DNA from: Atriophallophorus winterbourni
Taxonomy: Eukaryota > Platyhelminthes > Trematoda > Plagiorchiida > Microphallidae
Direction: 5' to 3'
DNA: 64,000 nt
Assembly: GCA_013407085.1 (NCBI GenBank)
Contig: JACCGJ010008633.1
Location: 1 to 64,000 of the forward strand
Shown here one piece after another: positions 21,535 through 32,739 of the stretch; the stretch's first letter is position 1, and every line of letters begins with the position of its first letter. A program made the position numbers and the translations under genes. Under the pieces are notes generated by a model, which was given only the letters and a program-made list of their open reading frames with translations, was not told where the DNA came from and did not search any database.

Positions 21535-22660
21535 GATCGCAAAACGAATTATATCAGCGATGTTCCACATAAAAGAACTGATCAAAACGGAACTCGATTA
21601 GCACGACTTATCTTGATGGAATCGATTGATCTATGTCTCCAAACACACTACAAGTCCAATGGTAAAATCTACGAACTGGAACCGAGTTCCTGCCTAATTG
21701 GCGAAGCAGTCATGCAACGTTTGGAACGGATCGCTCTACCAAAGTTTTGGATCCGCTATATGGACGGCTCATTTGTGGTCACGAAGGGAACTCAATTGGA
21801 CTAATCGCATCGACTACTCAACTGTATACTCACGGGGATTCGTTTGACCAGAGAAACTGGAGTTGGCGGCTGTCTTGCACTCCTGGACGTTGAAGCGAGC
21901 CGAACAAGCAAACTAAATTTAGAGACCAGGAAGAATAGACCCATGGATCAAATCTTGAACTTCTACAGCAAGTAACGGACGAGCCGTGAAGCTGCTGCAT
22001 TAGAACTCTATTCAAATGATCAGAAAAATATTACAGCACACGGGAACTAAGAAGGCAACAAGAAGAATACCTGTTCAGATTGTTCCAGAAGAACGGATAA
22101 CCAAGAACCTTCATACTACGCAACAAGTTCAATCGGATCCAACAAAGAAACGATTATGAAAACAGAGTGAAACGCGCTGTTCCGTATGTGCAGTATATAT
22201 CAGAAATTGCTGAAGGGGTCCTTCAGCCATTTGGAAAAAAGTCGCGCACAAACCCATGTCAACATTACGCAATCGCTTCAACAATACGTACGACAAAGTC
22301 GCAAAAGAAGAACAATCAAATATATTCTACAAGATCACATGCAGAGATTGCGAGAAGAACTACATCGGACAAACCGGTCGCATACTGAGGAGAAGACTAC
22401 ATGAACACCGATTAGCTGGAGGGAGACACAATCCAAGGTCATTGATTTCAATACATGTAAATTGATTCAAACCCCTATTCGATTAGGCCATCGTGGAGAT
22501 TTTAGTCAAAGGAAACAACCGACGAGCGCGAGAATTCATCGAAGCGAGGCACTCAACAACAACATCAATTAACCAGAACAATCAATTTGGCGGCAACAAA
22601 GGACCAATGAAAATCCGATGGCGAAGAATTCAGATTACGAATTCGACCGACCACTGAGAG
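21535..22660 (+). pseudogene. Penelope-like element (RT and GIY-YIG endonuclease), decayed
   Basis: Segments of a Penelope-like protein appear in order. The RT region has LILMESIDLCLQTHYKSNGK (21625-21680), then EAVMQRLERIALPKFWIRY and MDGSF, where family members have YVDDTF; so the second catalytic Asp is Gly (21766-21768). The block that should hold GTPMGSP is shortened. Next come a VGGCLALLDV block (21865), ENRVKRAVPYVQYI (22160) and the GIY-YIG nuclease: IFYKITCRDCEKNYIGQTGR, then RRRLHEHRL (22320-22420). The C-terminal arm EILVKGNNRRAREFIEARHS (22496-22555) follows an in-frame stop at 22463. At least three frame changes make it dead. Knowledge: trematode Penelope elements carry hammerheads in their terminal repeats. 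Confidence 0.82.
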
Positions 22661-22727
22661 TGATGGCGACCAAGTAGACGGACCTTATAGAAACCAATGA
22701 ATACCAACGTTGAGTCACTCCGAATTA

Positions 22728-22776
22728 AGTTTTGCTGATGATTTTATCTGGCATGATGAGAAAACGTTCAACAACA
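22728..22776 (+). ncRNA. hammerhead-like motif at the Penelope 3' side
   Basis: CTGATGA (22735-22741), a possible stem II TTATC/GATGA around TGGCAT, GAA (22760-22762), and the palindrome AACGTT (22763-22768) as stem III followed by C as H17. Stem I pairs only in part (GTTTT with AACAA, first pair mismatched). It lies about 75 bp after the last Penelope codons, where such ribozymes are known to lie. Confidence 0.5.
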
Positions 22777-22779
22777 ACT

Positions 22780-23423
22780 ACACAAGCTCGGCGAACACCA
22801 TCTGAACAACATCGTCATGTCACTTCCTAAATAGTAAACTAATGGGGCAACATATTCAACACACACGAAGCGAAAATTTTAAAGTGCCTTGATTTTTTTA
22901 TTTTGAAACCGGTTAATCTTCCTTCACTCATTCATATAATTTTCAAGGTGGTCAAGTTTATGATGTCAATTTAAACAAGATAGAAACTTGAATAACATGG
23001 ATTTCATGGATTTTGTTTCACCCATCCAAATCCTACTAGCCATGTGTGCCGATCTACGTAACCTCACCTCACAGTACAACAGTTATATCTTAAGTGTCAT
23101 TACAAATTAGCGATAAACATTTCTATTTAGTTTGGTTCATCGTATCGGTATATTTTAGCTTGGGCACACATTCGTTTCAGCTGGACTTATTGATTACAAA
23201 AATTAGACATAATTCCAAATGTTGCAACTCTTTGAAACGAATGACCTGAACAATTTCTACTATAAAATCATGTTCATACAGATAATTGGCATTGGTGTTT
23301 GAATCAAAATTGAAATCCAGGTAGTCTTTGCAAAACTGCTGTTAGATCTGTTTTAGATTATACAGCAGATTTAAATTAAGTTGCCCCATTTTCCATTGAA
23401 AAATCCGCGAAAATTCTTACTTA
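22780..23423. other. intron or intergenic, nothing seen
   Basis: It lies downstream of the third EGF-gene exon on the - strand. No next exon (which must begin with two bases completing a codon) could be picked out with confidence. Confidence 0.4.
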
Positions 23424-23500
23424 CTTGAAAGATTGCAGCTCGATCCCGTCCAACATACATCACAAATGCAGGTTTCGTTTTGACAATATCCGTGATAGCA
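23424..23500 (-). CDS. EGF-like protein, exon 3
   Basis: 77 nt between an acceptor (ACATTTCAG) and a strong donor (CAA|GTAAGT). Entering with one base from the exon before, it encodes CYHGYCQNETCICDVCWTGS followed by SCNLS. The spacing C-x-HG-x-C, C-x-C, then W-x-G-x2-C is the EGF-like signature with its later cysteines and the Gly before the last Cys. It leaves with one base over (phase 1), the usual phase for EGF modules. An extra Cys in the CICDVC stretch makes pairing uncertain. Downstream exons are not found. Confidence 0.72.
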
Positions 23501-24211
23501 GCTGAAATGTAATTGAGAACATTGTTTTCAATCATTTTGACTACTTAAATATAGTTAGTAGATCATTATATTATTACTTCCGAAAGGTAATGATGTTTGG
23601 AGCGCCGCTTTTCATTATATGTTATAATATAGGATAAAATTGTGAAAAATATTTCGATCCTGCATTACGCTGTTCTTTTCAGGTTTAATTTTATATGTAA
23701 AATATAATTTGAAATACCTATTCCAAGCTTTACAATGCAAGATATTATACTGGACAACTAGCTGAAAATAATGAAATTTTCGTTTAAATTTTTCGGATCT
23801 ATTAAGTGCCTGCTACAAACATTTTACTCCATACCTGCCTAATAATTTTACGATGATTAGAAAATATATCGAATAATACCGTGTACTAAGTGTATTCTCA
23901 TTTCACAGTCAATGAGTTTAAATTCATTTCATTTCGATGTTTTTGCCCTCGATAAACTTTTAACACTTGCAAATTCAAGTTGCTTCCAATAACAACTCGT
24001 ACAACTCGGATTAAGCACAGCACACTGAAGTTTTCCACATCTAACGTAATCAATTTGACTAAAACTTTTGAGCAAGTTTCCAGAACGTTATCATTTAGTT
24101 GTAATTTATGTGAAACGGATATGTTTTGCAACTAGAAATCGTTGAATGTGATATGTTGCTACCAATATCCAACTTGTCGTCGATACATTAAGCATCGGGT
24201 TGCAAACTTAC

Positions 24212-24269
24212 TTGGTCGAATCACACTTGGAATGGAAGTTGCTGTATGATTCTTTCGCAAATAATCCAA
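24212..24269 (-). CDS. EGF-like protein, exon 2
   Basis: 58 nt with an acceptor (TGTCTTCCAG) and donor (CCAA|GTAAGT). In the frame set by its neighbours it reads GLFAKESYSNFHSKCDST, joining signal peptide to the first EGF cysteine. Intron phases fit on both sides (phase 1 in, phase 2 out). Another open reading of the same exon (LDYLRKNH...) does not fit the phase of exon 3. Confidence 0.68.
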
Positions 24270-24305
24270 CTGGAAGACATAAAATGAAAATAAAAAAATA
24301 CATAC

Positions 24306-24351
24306 CCAACAAAACAGCGTGAAAAGTGAATGTAAATCTCGGGAAGTTCAT
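24306..24351 (-). CDS. EGF-like protein, exon 1 (start, signal peptide)
   Basis: ATG at 24351 gives MNFPRFTFTFHAVLL plus one base, then the donor GG|GTATGT. Joined to exons 2 and 3 (about 60 residues in all) this gives a signal peptide, a short spacer and an EGF-like module: a secreted ligand or the N-terminus of an EGF-repeat receptor or adhesion protein. A TATA-like box stands about 46 nt before the ATG, so the 5' UTR would be short. The rest of the gene lies at lower coordinates or was moved apart by insertions (Penelope and CR1 copies follow at 22.7-19.3 kb). No family name can be given from one EGF module. Confidence 0.66.
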
Positions 24352-24396
24352 GGCGGTATTGTTTTAAGCGCATATTCCTTGCTCATTCAAACCGGA

Positions 24397-24404
24397 TTTT
24401 ATAC
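24397..24404 (-). promoter_or_regulatory. TATA-like box of the EGF-like gene
   Basis: GTATAAAA on the - strand, 46-53 nt upstream of the ATG at 24351. The distance suits a very short leader. Not proof of a start site. Confidence 0.35.
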
Positions 24405-24409
24405 GTTTC

Positions 24410-25445
24410 CTGGTTCATTGTTCCATACAATACAACTCGTTTCCTTGGTAACAAACAAATTTGTCCCTGTACAAATTTCGGGTGACTTCATGAAATTACA
24501 TGACTTCCAGTTTTAGCTGACCAATTGCAATTGTAACCCAACAAAATTACCACGAGAGAACACAATGCCTATTGTAACCGCTTCAAGGTTGAATCAAGTT
24601 CATGCGTAACCATGGCAAACTTGCTTGGGGCATTCAGCATGTTGGTTTGTTTCACCTTATTTGGGAGTATAATGATGCGTGGTGAAATCATAAGGCAGCG
24701 AGTAAATTGATAAAATTCACGCTGTAGAATAATTCATGACTGAGTTTTAACGCATACATTGTTTGAGGTGTTTATTATAGTAGAAGTGATGTTCAGAATA
24801 TCAGAATATTAAATTGCATCAGAGAGAGATGGAAGGTACTGATTGAATTCAATCGCTGGGAAGACTAAAATAGTAAAGAAAGTATATTTTCTATACACTT
24901 GGGGAAACTTTTACTACAAACATGTCAAAACAGAATTAACTTTAAACTTTCACGTGTTTGAATAAAGTTGCGAAAGGTGGATTAGAGAACCGTCATTGTA
25001 AATTTATTCATAATCTTGGATATTTTAACCCGCTGAAATTTATTTGTTTACAACTAAAAGTTAACATTCCGCTTTCTTATTCTGAACTGTACTTCAATTT
25101 AATCATTTGTTGTTTTTATCAGCTAATAAAGTTTTCCGAAGTAGGTAACCTTGACAGGTGCCGTGGTGGTGCAAAAGGATTGACGGTCGACTTTCAGTCA
25201 ATCGGTACAAATTCAAAAGTTGGCGTGGCTGCACATTTTGGGGAATACGCATAAAACAAATCCTCAACGTACCCACGTATACGGTTCTCTGCCGTGTCTC
25301 AGTGCATGCTATTTTATTTTGAATTCAAACGCGAAAATGCAGAACTTTACACACAAAATTTGGATGGGGGACTTGGAACCGTATATGGAATAACTATTGT
25401 TAAAAATGTGTATAATGTTGAACTTTGAAGACACTGTATTATAAG
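24410..25445. other. no confident gene
   Basis: A frame at 24958-25254 (+) has a partly protein-like end (GGAKGLTVDFQSIGTNSKVG) after a TTTTTATCAG acceptor-like site, but no other support. Confidence 0.35.
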
Positions 25446-25449
25446 ATTA

Positions 25450-25660
25450 TTTTAGAAACCGGATGTGGCGTGTACATGCGGGGTATGTATGCAGCACTTC
25501 ACATTGATCATCCATCATTTTGTGATTTTGTGTTTGAACATCGTATTTCGTAGGATCGCGGAACCTAAACTAACTGTCTCCACTTGATGACGAAAAACAG
25601 TCAGAAACCGGTTGTAGTGTGTAATCGCGTGGAATGTGAGCAATAGTTAACATTGGCGTA
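25450..25660 (+). repeat. hammerhead repeat, set A, two partial units
   Basis: A half hammerhead (GAAACCGGA, GTGG at 25454-25467) starts a shortened unit with a TTTTGTGATTTTG piece. It runs into a second motif at 25577-25620: CCAC, TTGATGA (first core C is T), AAACAG, GAAA, CCGGT, T, GTAG. The spacing of the two sites is about 150 nt, so this unit has a deletion relative to the 241-nt form. Confidence 0.6.
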
Positions 25661-25984
25661 CAAGCGGTGTTTGTGAAATTAACTGTAACAACCAAGATTT
25701 CTGTCTGATAAAGGAAATCCTATCACCCAGTCAGTGTAGTGTAAAAGAAAAATAAAATGCACACGGCTCTAAGGACCCTGGCGGTGTGATGATGATTGAA
25801 ATAACTTTGCAAAGCAAACTCACGACAAGGCAAACGTAAGAGTAGCATCTTCGTGGTGTTTTCTACATTATTTATTCTTCTCGTGGTTCAAAGGAATTTA
25901 AAATGAACACGAGTGTCACTCAAAATTGATGCATTACTAATGCCAGAATGTGGCCACACAATCACTTTATTCTATATGTTGTGC

Positions 25985-27005
25985 GACCACCAGTCAGATC
26001 ACCACGCACGAATCAGAGTAAACGGAGTGCTATCCAGAAAGTTCAATACCATAAGTGGATTCCCGCAATGATCTGTGCTAGGCCCGCTTCTTTTATAGTA
26101 TACACGTTCCCCCTCACATAATCCAAAATGGTCCTGTTTGCGGTTGATATAAAAATTTGGACGTGAATCAGTTCTGCAGATGACTGTGTGGAACTGCAAA
26201 TGGATTCGGACGTGTCAGATTTGGCAGCTATTAATGATATGACATTCAACATACGGAAAGGTAAGATGCTCCACCTTTTCAAGACCATCTTGGACATATC
26301 GATTTGGAACTGAAAGCTTGGCATGGAGCTCGTTGGAAAATGACCTTGGAGTATAGCTTAGTGGAAACCTGAACACCACGGTTCACTGCCAGAACATATA
26401 TTGACAGACCAACAGATTGTTAGGTATCATTTGAAGAATATTTCAAAGATTCTCGCTGGTAACGTTACCAAATATAATGAACGTCTACATTCGCCCCACG
26501 ATGGAGTATGCGGTAGAAGTCTGGGCTGCTTGTCTGCGAAAAGATTTGGCTATTTTTGCTAAAATCCATTACAGAGCCACAAAGTTAGTGATGGGTCTTC
26601 ACAATTTTCCGTACACCGAAGGATCGCGTCGTCTGAATCTATGTGACTTTACCGAAATGAAGATACGGATTTGAAGAACTGTGTATACTGAAGGACATCC
26701 ACTAAGACACTTGTTTCAAGAGTGAGATGAGAAATTGACAGGTGGACATACCTTTTCCCTTTACATCCAAAGTTCCCATATTGATTGTCAGCGCCATGTT
26801 TGTCCGTACGTGCTATATTAATTGGAATTCCCTATCTCAAAATGTGGTGGAATCTTCTTGCCTGGTGATATTTAAAACCAAATTGGAATTTTAGATGCAA
26901 ATGAACATCATTCATGAACCTTACATTTAATATGCTCTACGTGTTTTCATACGGGTATCCTGTGGTGTTTTACAGTATTAACAATTTTAACCATAAATGT
27001 GTGAA
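25985..27005 (+). pseudogene. CR1-like RT remnant
   Basis: Starts in the region before the PQGSVLG block (an SRKF...ISGFPQ-like reading at 26030-26070, stop for G), continues through a degraded active site and shows a clear arm at 26477-26674: MNVYIRPTMEYAVEVWAACL, then HYRATKLVMGLHNFPYTEGS. A 3' AACCATAAAT block near 26990 matches the CR1 3' UTR. Many stops. Confidence 0.68.
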
Positions 27006-28469
27006 TCCATGAACCCCTGGATAATGCATATCATTCGTAACCGAACAAGGTGGAGACATTTAGTCGGTCTATTTCCAAAAAATGTTTACACGTGTAAGTC
27101 CTTCCCAACATTTTTTTAATTTTTCTCACGTCTTTTTGAGTTCACTGATTTAACCTCATCGGGTGGAAGTAGAATGAGCTATTATTATGACTGTCTATCA
27201 GAATCACAGGAAACTGTGGGTAAAGTACCAAATCCTGATTTTTATAAAATCCTTGACAATAATCAGCTCAAGCTATATCTTATTTCTTCGCATATTCTTT
27301 ATTAGACTTAAAGTCTCCTTCAATCCAATAATTAATATTTTCTTTTCCTGAAGTTTAGTCATTACCTCCTCCATCTCATTATTCCTCTTTCTACGCTGAC
27401 CAATCTTTTTATAGTCATTGGATCTAATATTCAGATTCGTTTTCTTCCAGTAGCAGTAAATTTCAGTTGCATCTATCAAAGACGTCCACTTCATAAAATC
27501 GTGATTTTTATGGAGATCAAAAGTCATTTTGTTCGAATGATTCAACTGCATTAATGCTCCGATTGGTTAGTTGGCAAGCCTTGCACGTATATTCGGTAAT
27601 TATTACTGACTGTTTTACCTTCGAAACTTGCTTACTTACTTCAGAATTTTAGCTCCTGGTGGAAACTTGGTCACCAACACAGCTTCTCCGTTGGTTTCGT
27701 TCCTCTTCTAAGCTGGCCAGTTGCCATTATCTGAGGCCAATATTCTTCATTGATCGACACCTAGCTCTTAGCTACCTTTTTCTGCCGTTATTTTCCGTTT
27801 ATTTTTAATAGCACAGTTGACGATGCTCACTTTGGTCAGAGTACGGCCGCAACAAATTTCTTGGTTGCCACACACCAGGCTATCTCCAGCAGTCCTCTGT
27901 GGTATCTATTTATTAATTTCGGAAGTCGCTGAACGATTGTAATAATTATTCTAGCTATTTGTTAATTGCATTTCATTAAAAATGGGCGAGCTTGCTTGTT
28001 TCGGTATATTATCAAGGAAACCATCTCAGTTACGTGCAAGGAGAGATGTTCTTAAACAGATAATCTCACATAGCTGCTGAATTACAATGGAGGTGTTAAG
28101 CGCAAGAAGCTTCGAAAAACACAGCAAAGCCGTAATAGTTTAGATTTTCGGAGGATTGCATTTGAACGGGAGTGACGACGTTTTCGGTAATATTGGAGGA
28201 TGGATAACGATATGAAAATTATTATAGTCGGTAAAACGAGCTGTTTGTTGAGGACTTGAAGCTTACCGGTTAGCACGAAATCCATTGGCAAACCAGGTCG
28301 AAGTGACAACTGAAACAGACATCAATGAAATGGAAAATGTTTGTGACCGATCGGAGAATCATAATGGGGTGGTGGTGCGTCAGTTGATATTGAACGCGCC
28401 TGTCCTTCTTAACGAGCGCAGAACCCACTATGGACTGTGCCGTTCTTAACCAGCTTATGATTGGTCAGG
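27006..28469. other. no confident gene
   Basis: A Lys-rich frame at 27273-27551 (-) and one at 28082-28309 (-) lack motifs and splice support. Otherwise AT-rich. Confidence 0.35.
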
Positions 28470-28600
28470 TGAATGAAATTTAAGCTTGATCTCTGTTCGT
28501 ACTGACACCCTTGGTCTGACGAAGCTTCTGTGTCAGAAGCGAAACGTTACCCATAAACAACTCATCGATTCATTACAAACTTTATTTTGTTATTGTTAAT
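28470..28600 (+). ncRNA. hammerhead repeat, set C' (core intact)
   Basis: The best-kept member of the set: TTGGT (28511-28515), CTGACGA (28516-28522), a perfect 7-bp stem II GCTTCTG/CAGAAGC with TGT loop, GAAA (28541-28544), CGT, U as H17, then ACCCA pairing with TTGGT around one bulged C. Stem III is the palindrome ACGT. The tail (CATTACAAACTTTATTTT) recurs at 58556-58580, so this is a separate small repeat without the inverted arms. Confidence 0.72.
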
Positions 28601-30009
28601 TATCGTTCACACAAGCAACCAATGTATATGCGTACTCACACACTTGAGGATGGAGTTAAGCCCATGAGCTTTGAGCTGTTAATTATCTCACAGCATCGAG
28701 CTCCTCGTTGTTTCAAAGGCACGGCAAGTTTATCATTGCATAACACGTGGTAACATGAATATTTTACCGGGTTTTCGCCTAGCTAATTCCTGAACACATT
28801 GCAGTAACGGATACTGTTTTGAATGGCTTCATATCGCATTACGTTTCTAATAAAATCACAGCAAATCATTTGATAAACCACGTGGAAAATACTTACAAAT
28901 TGTCCTACCGGACTGTTGTTTTTGATGCAATAGGCATAAGCTCTTTGAAAATGCGTTCATACTTGTTAGCGCGCTTAAGGCCGAAAACTTAATGAAACGT
29001 TACTACTTGGTTTTTAAAAGCCATCGTGATGGCGTTACAAGATGCCCATAACTAACCGCCAATTTCTTCAACTTGGCACAGTACACAAACCAACTGCAAT
29101 CGCATTCATCTATAAACGAGTCCAACTATTCCAACTGAAAATCATATATTATTTAACTAGACAAAGATTAACGTGTACTTCATTAAGTAACTTATCAACG
29201 TGATATGCTTAGAGATGATATCAACAGTCTATTTGGTGTTGTATTTGTTGCAGACGTCTCAAATGAGAGATAAAATAATCGTATATATAAATATATAATA
29301 TCGGGGAAGGCCATTATCCTGTAACAATGATATTTTTAGCACCGTTCTAATAGGTACAATCTCTACAACGAACGATGATTATTCATCGTGGTAATATCTT
29401 TGCGATAATGAAGGCAACGGAGACGGTACTAGATGGCGCACATCAGCTCGTCAAGGTCATGGTCAAAATTGACACGATCACCTGAAAGGTGGTGAAAAAA
29501 GACCAGATGTTGGTCAGCTGACAAAAAATTAACCGATGACATGAGATGTTGAATAGTGAACCGCAAGCTGGTCGATAATCCAATGCAGATAAGAGTGTGG
29601 TGTGATGTGTGCAAACGGGTATATATAAATATTCAGTTTACTTGTCTCCAAATAAGAATTGACTTCTCACTGACTACAATAATAGGTTTGTCAGGCATTG
29701 GATTTTGGAATCGTTCTCTTACTGATAAGGGTAAGGCTTTAAGCGTAATGGAGGTGAAGTTTGGCTATCAAATATAAATGAAACATAAATCGAACGGGAT
29801 CTTGTCGTCGACACCGGGGGGAAACCGATGCAGATCTATATGCGCTTTTATGTGAGGAAACTTATTATAGTGGAAATTTGAATATTGAATGTACCGGGTG
29901 TTGCTTCAATCTGATTGCGAGCTCTTTTGATAGAACTTGACGAGGTTCATATCACTCAACAGCTGCTGCTGCTGCTTTCCATCTGCTCATGTTTTGAACA
30001 GTTTATCAA
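28601..30009. other. no gene seen
   Basis: AT-rich with a CTGCTG run near 29960. No supported exon. Confidence 0.4.
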
Positions 30010-30143
30010 TCAAAATTCATTCATGAAATTCTGTCGAAACCTTAAATTTGTGGGTTCGCGATTGTAATCGGCAGTGCTCCCTGCTCTTGCGTTTTGTTCT
30101 TCATCCAAGAGCAATTTAGCGGCAAGCATCGTTTGTGCCAATG
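30010..30143 (-). CDS. candidate terminal exon, unknown protein
   Basis: On the - strand a good pyrimidine tract and acceptor (CCTTATTGTCAG) open 44 codons with a protein-like sequence (LAQTMLAAKLLLDEEQNA, then NREPTNLRFRQNFMNEF and stop). The exon would enter with a split codon. No family is recognised. A reading that starts further upstream lacks an ATG, so this would be a last exon of a gene to the right. Not confirmed by a partner exon. Confidence 0.35.
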
Positions 30144-30198
30144 CTGACAATAAGGAAAATATAACGGTGCAAAAAATGCGGATTATAATGGTTGTCAA

Positions 30199-31751
30199 GT
30201 GATAAGACTTAGTTCAATAAAACAAATCGGTGATGTACAAGTGAATAGGACAATGAAGAAAATATGTACATCAAACAATGGAGGATTAAGAGTATGTAAA
30301 GTTAAAAAGAATCAAATTGTTGAAATAAGTAACAGGAAGGAATTTTAGACAAGAAACTATCGCCATTTACAACCATTGCGATAAAGTTGCAGAAAACAGA
30401 TGACCCAATTCATAAAACAAGAAGTCCTAGTACTTTAGAGGGTATTTGAAAATCAGTAATAAATATGACCTCAAAACCGAAGTAATCCAACAATTTTGAC
30501 AGTGTAAGCGTGTTCTGGTAATTAGGGATGTTTCATGTTTTCGGATAGACTGATAATCCGTAAAACGTAATGTTGTGGAGTGCTTAAACAATTATTCACC
30601 AATAATCCTTTAATGGATCTCATAAGAGCACTAGAGTGGAGCTACCTCTCAAATCTGCCTGTGTCCATAATACGAGAAAGTGATTTTTCATGAAACAAAT
30701 GCGAATGAAATTGAAAATAACTGACTAAGTTTTCTTCGTGGCACACTTTCACTGAAGCTTGGTCAACAATTAGCTTAGATTTCGCTGACACAACGGAAAT
30801 TCTAGCCTTCTACTGATGGAGTCACTTAGCGAATAGCCCAAAATATTGATCGTCATTAAACCCACCCTAGCCAGGCATTCCTCAAAAAGTCGAGAAATGT
30901 TCGTTCTCAGCGACATTTAGAAGTTTCTAAAGTTGAATAAATTTCACAGAGCAAATCTTTCATGTCTAAGAAGACTCTTATGAATAAAAAGATGGTAAAA
31001 GAACTGGTGAAATTTTTTTATGTTTGGTGTCTCCACATAAGATTTGGAGTATGAAGCCAAGTTAGAGTAAAAACATAAGCAGGCTGCTCTGGTTTCTAAC
31101 CTTGAGAAATGTGCCAAAGAACTGTAGCAACTGAAATCTGCAAGACGGAGAATGCGACAAAATTCTCGTAACGTTTTACAGTCTAATCAGGATGAAGCTT
31201 TCACACGGGAATCCAAAACGCGTGTGTCGCCCGACTGTTGTTGCACACAGAATATACTTTGGACTGTTGAAATGCACCAACACATGCTACTTATACGCGT
31301 TCATCACTGTGGTGTGTGAAATGGACAGCAGCAGAATTGGGATGATTACCAATACTGATTAAAGGATTTACCACCTCTACTTTTCTTTCGATCGTTTCTT
31401 ATATTCGTTGAATTTGTCTTGACAACCGATTGTGATAATTTTTTGCAGGATATGCTGGCTTAGTTAAACCACTTTAAAAATAAATGTGCCTTGAAATGTT
31501 GTAGCGACATGTAAAGGGAAACGCTGTTTATCAAAGAAGGAAGGTATCTTGTTGCTTACAGAATCTGTGCATGAAACACTCGATCTTGGTTTCGACCAAT
31601 GCTGGTAGGCACCACGCAAAATACGTGACGTATCTACAGGTATAGCGCCAGTGAATAAAACGAGACTATGCAATTTCATGGCGCGGGACGCTGTCGCCAC
31701 GCTGCTACACGGTACCACATGTCATGTGGTCTAAAATATCCCTTCTAGCGC
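30199..31751. other. no confident gene
   Basis: A - strand frame at 31464-31718 is fairly GC-rich and followed within the frame by a possible donor, but has no motif. A perfect 8+8 palindrome (ACCACATG/CATGTGGT) lies at 31714-31730. Confidence 0.35.
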
Positions 31752-31990
31752 ATTATTCACAACTGTTGTTGTTGTTGGCCTCCTTCGGTCGATGTCGACC
31801 ATTAATATACATCACAATCGCATGAATTTTCAAGTTCTTCAGCTTGTTGAATGAAAAAACAGTCCGATTCGGGAGGAACAACCTCGCCCGCAGCGCTTGC
31901 AACGATAGTCAGAATTCTGTTGTAGGACGTCAGTTACGCGCCGGCGGCATGATCTGCGTTCAGCAGCCAAGAGTTGTATCTGCTCCTCCC
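31752..31990 (-). mobile_element. RTE-like 3' end with (AAC)n tail
   Basis: Same 3' end as at 1395 and 59440: the GCGGG(C/A)GAG block, the AACTTGAAAATTCATGCGAT-like block, the CATCGACCGAAGGAGGCC block, then an AAC-repeat tail (31758-31774 on the + strand as GTT repeats). Only about 240 bp remain. Confidence 0.7.
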
Positions 31991-32739
31991 CAGCTTGCAG
32001 ACGACGACGAGTTACAAGTACGTTATAAAACTGACTGAAACTTGGCTCTTTTCATCGAATCGTAAATCAGTAGCATATACAATTTGGACAGATGTGAGAG
32101 ACCCAAAGCACTCAGCGGTATTGTCGTTGCCATTTTCTCAGTCATGGTATTCTACCCTCAGAATCGAACGTTAAGTTCAGCCCGCGTAATATCTAAATTA
32201 TTTCTGGTAAAATGAGCGCTTGGCTCTAAAAGTCTTTATTGTTGATTTTTTCAATTTACCACATATAACTTGGCCAACCTTGTAATGCTCTTCTTATAAG
32301 ATGTCTGAGGATATAATCGGATGGTACACTTTCATGCTATGAGGCCGAGTAGAAATAATTCCACAAGGTTTCGTCAGAGATGCTCGTCTTTGATTTTCGA
32401 TTTCGTATTATAATCCAACGCGGAATGTTTTGAGAGCCTAAATGCTTCATGCCCATATAAAAAAAATGATCGTTTTATAATCAGCTTCCAAGTTGTATTC
32501 AGATATTGTATGTCACCTCACAATATATAGCGCAATTGCGAACGCGTAGATACTGATTTTGATTCGCGAATCAAGAAAAATATCTCCTGACCATGCAGAC
32601 GGTGATATAGTCACAAAATGGCATCTTAAAAATAACCGTCTGTTTGCGTTGATTGTGCTTCTTAAGTGATGCAAAAAGCCATTATTAAGGAAGCCTGTTA
32701 TTTGTGGATGATGAAAACCCTAGACCATGCATTGTAAAC
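31991..32739. other. no gene seen
   Basis: It may include the lost 5' part of the family 2 remnant that follows, but no match can be shown. Confidence 0.35.

Noticed and set aside
27273..27551. Lys/Glu-rich - strand frame as a small gene
   Set aside because: AT-rich codons favour Lys, Asn and Ile; no splice sites or motif support it.
31464..31718. - strand frame of 84 codons as a gene start
   Set aside because: A possible ATG and donor exist, but there is no signal peptide, motif or second exon.
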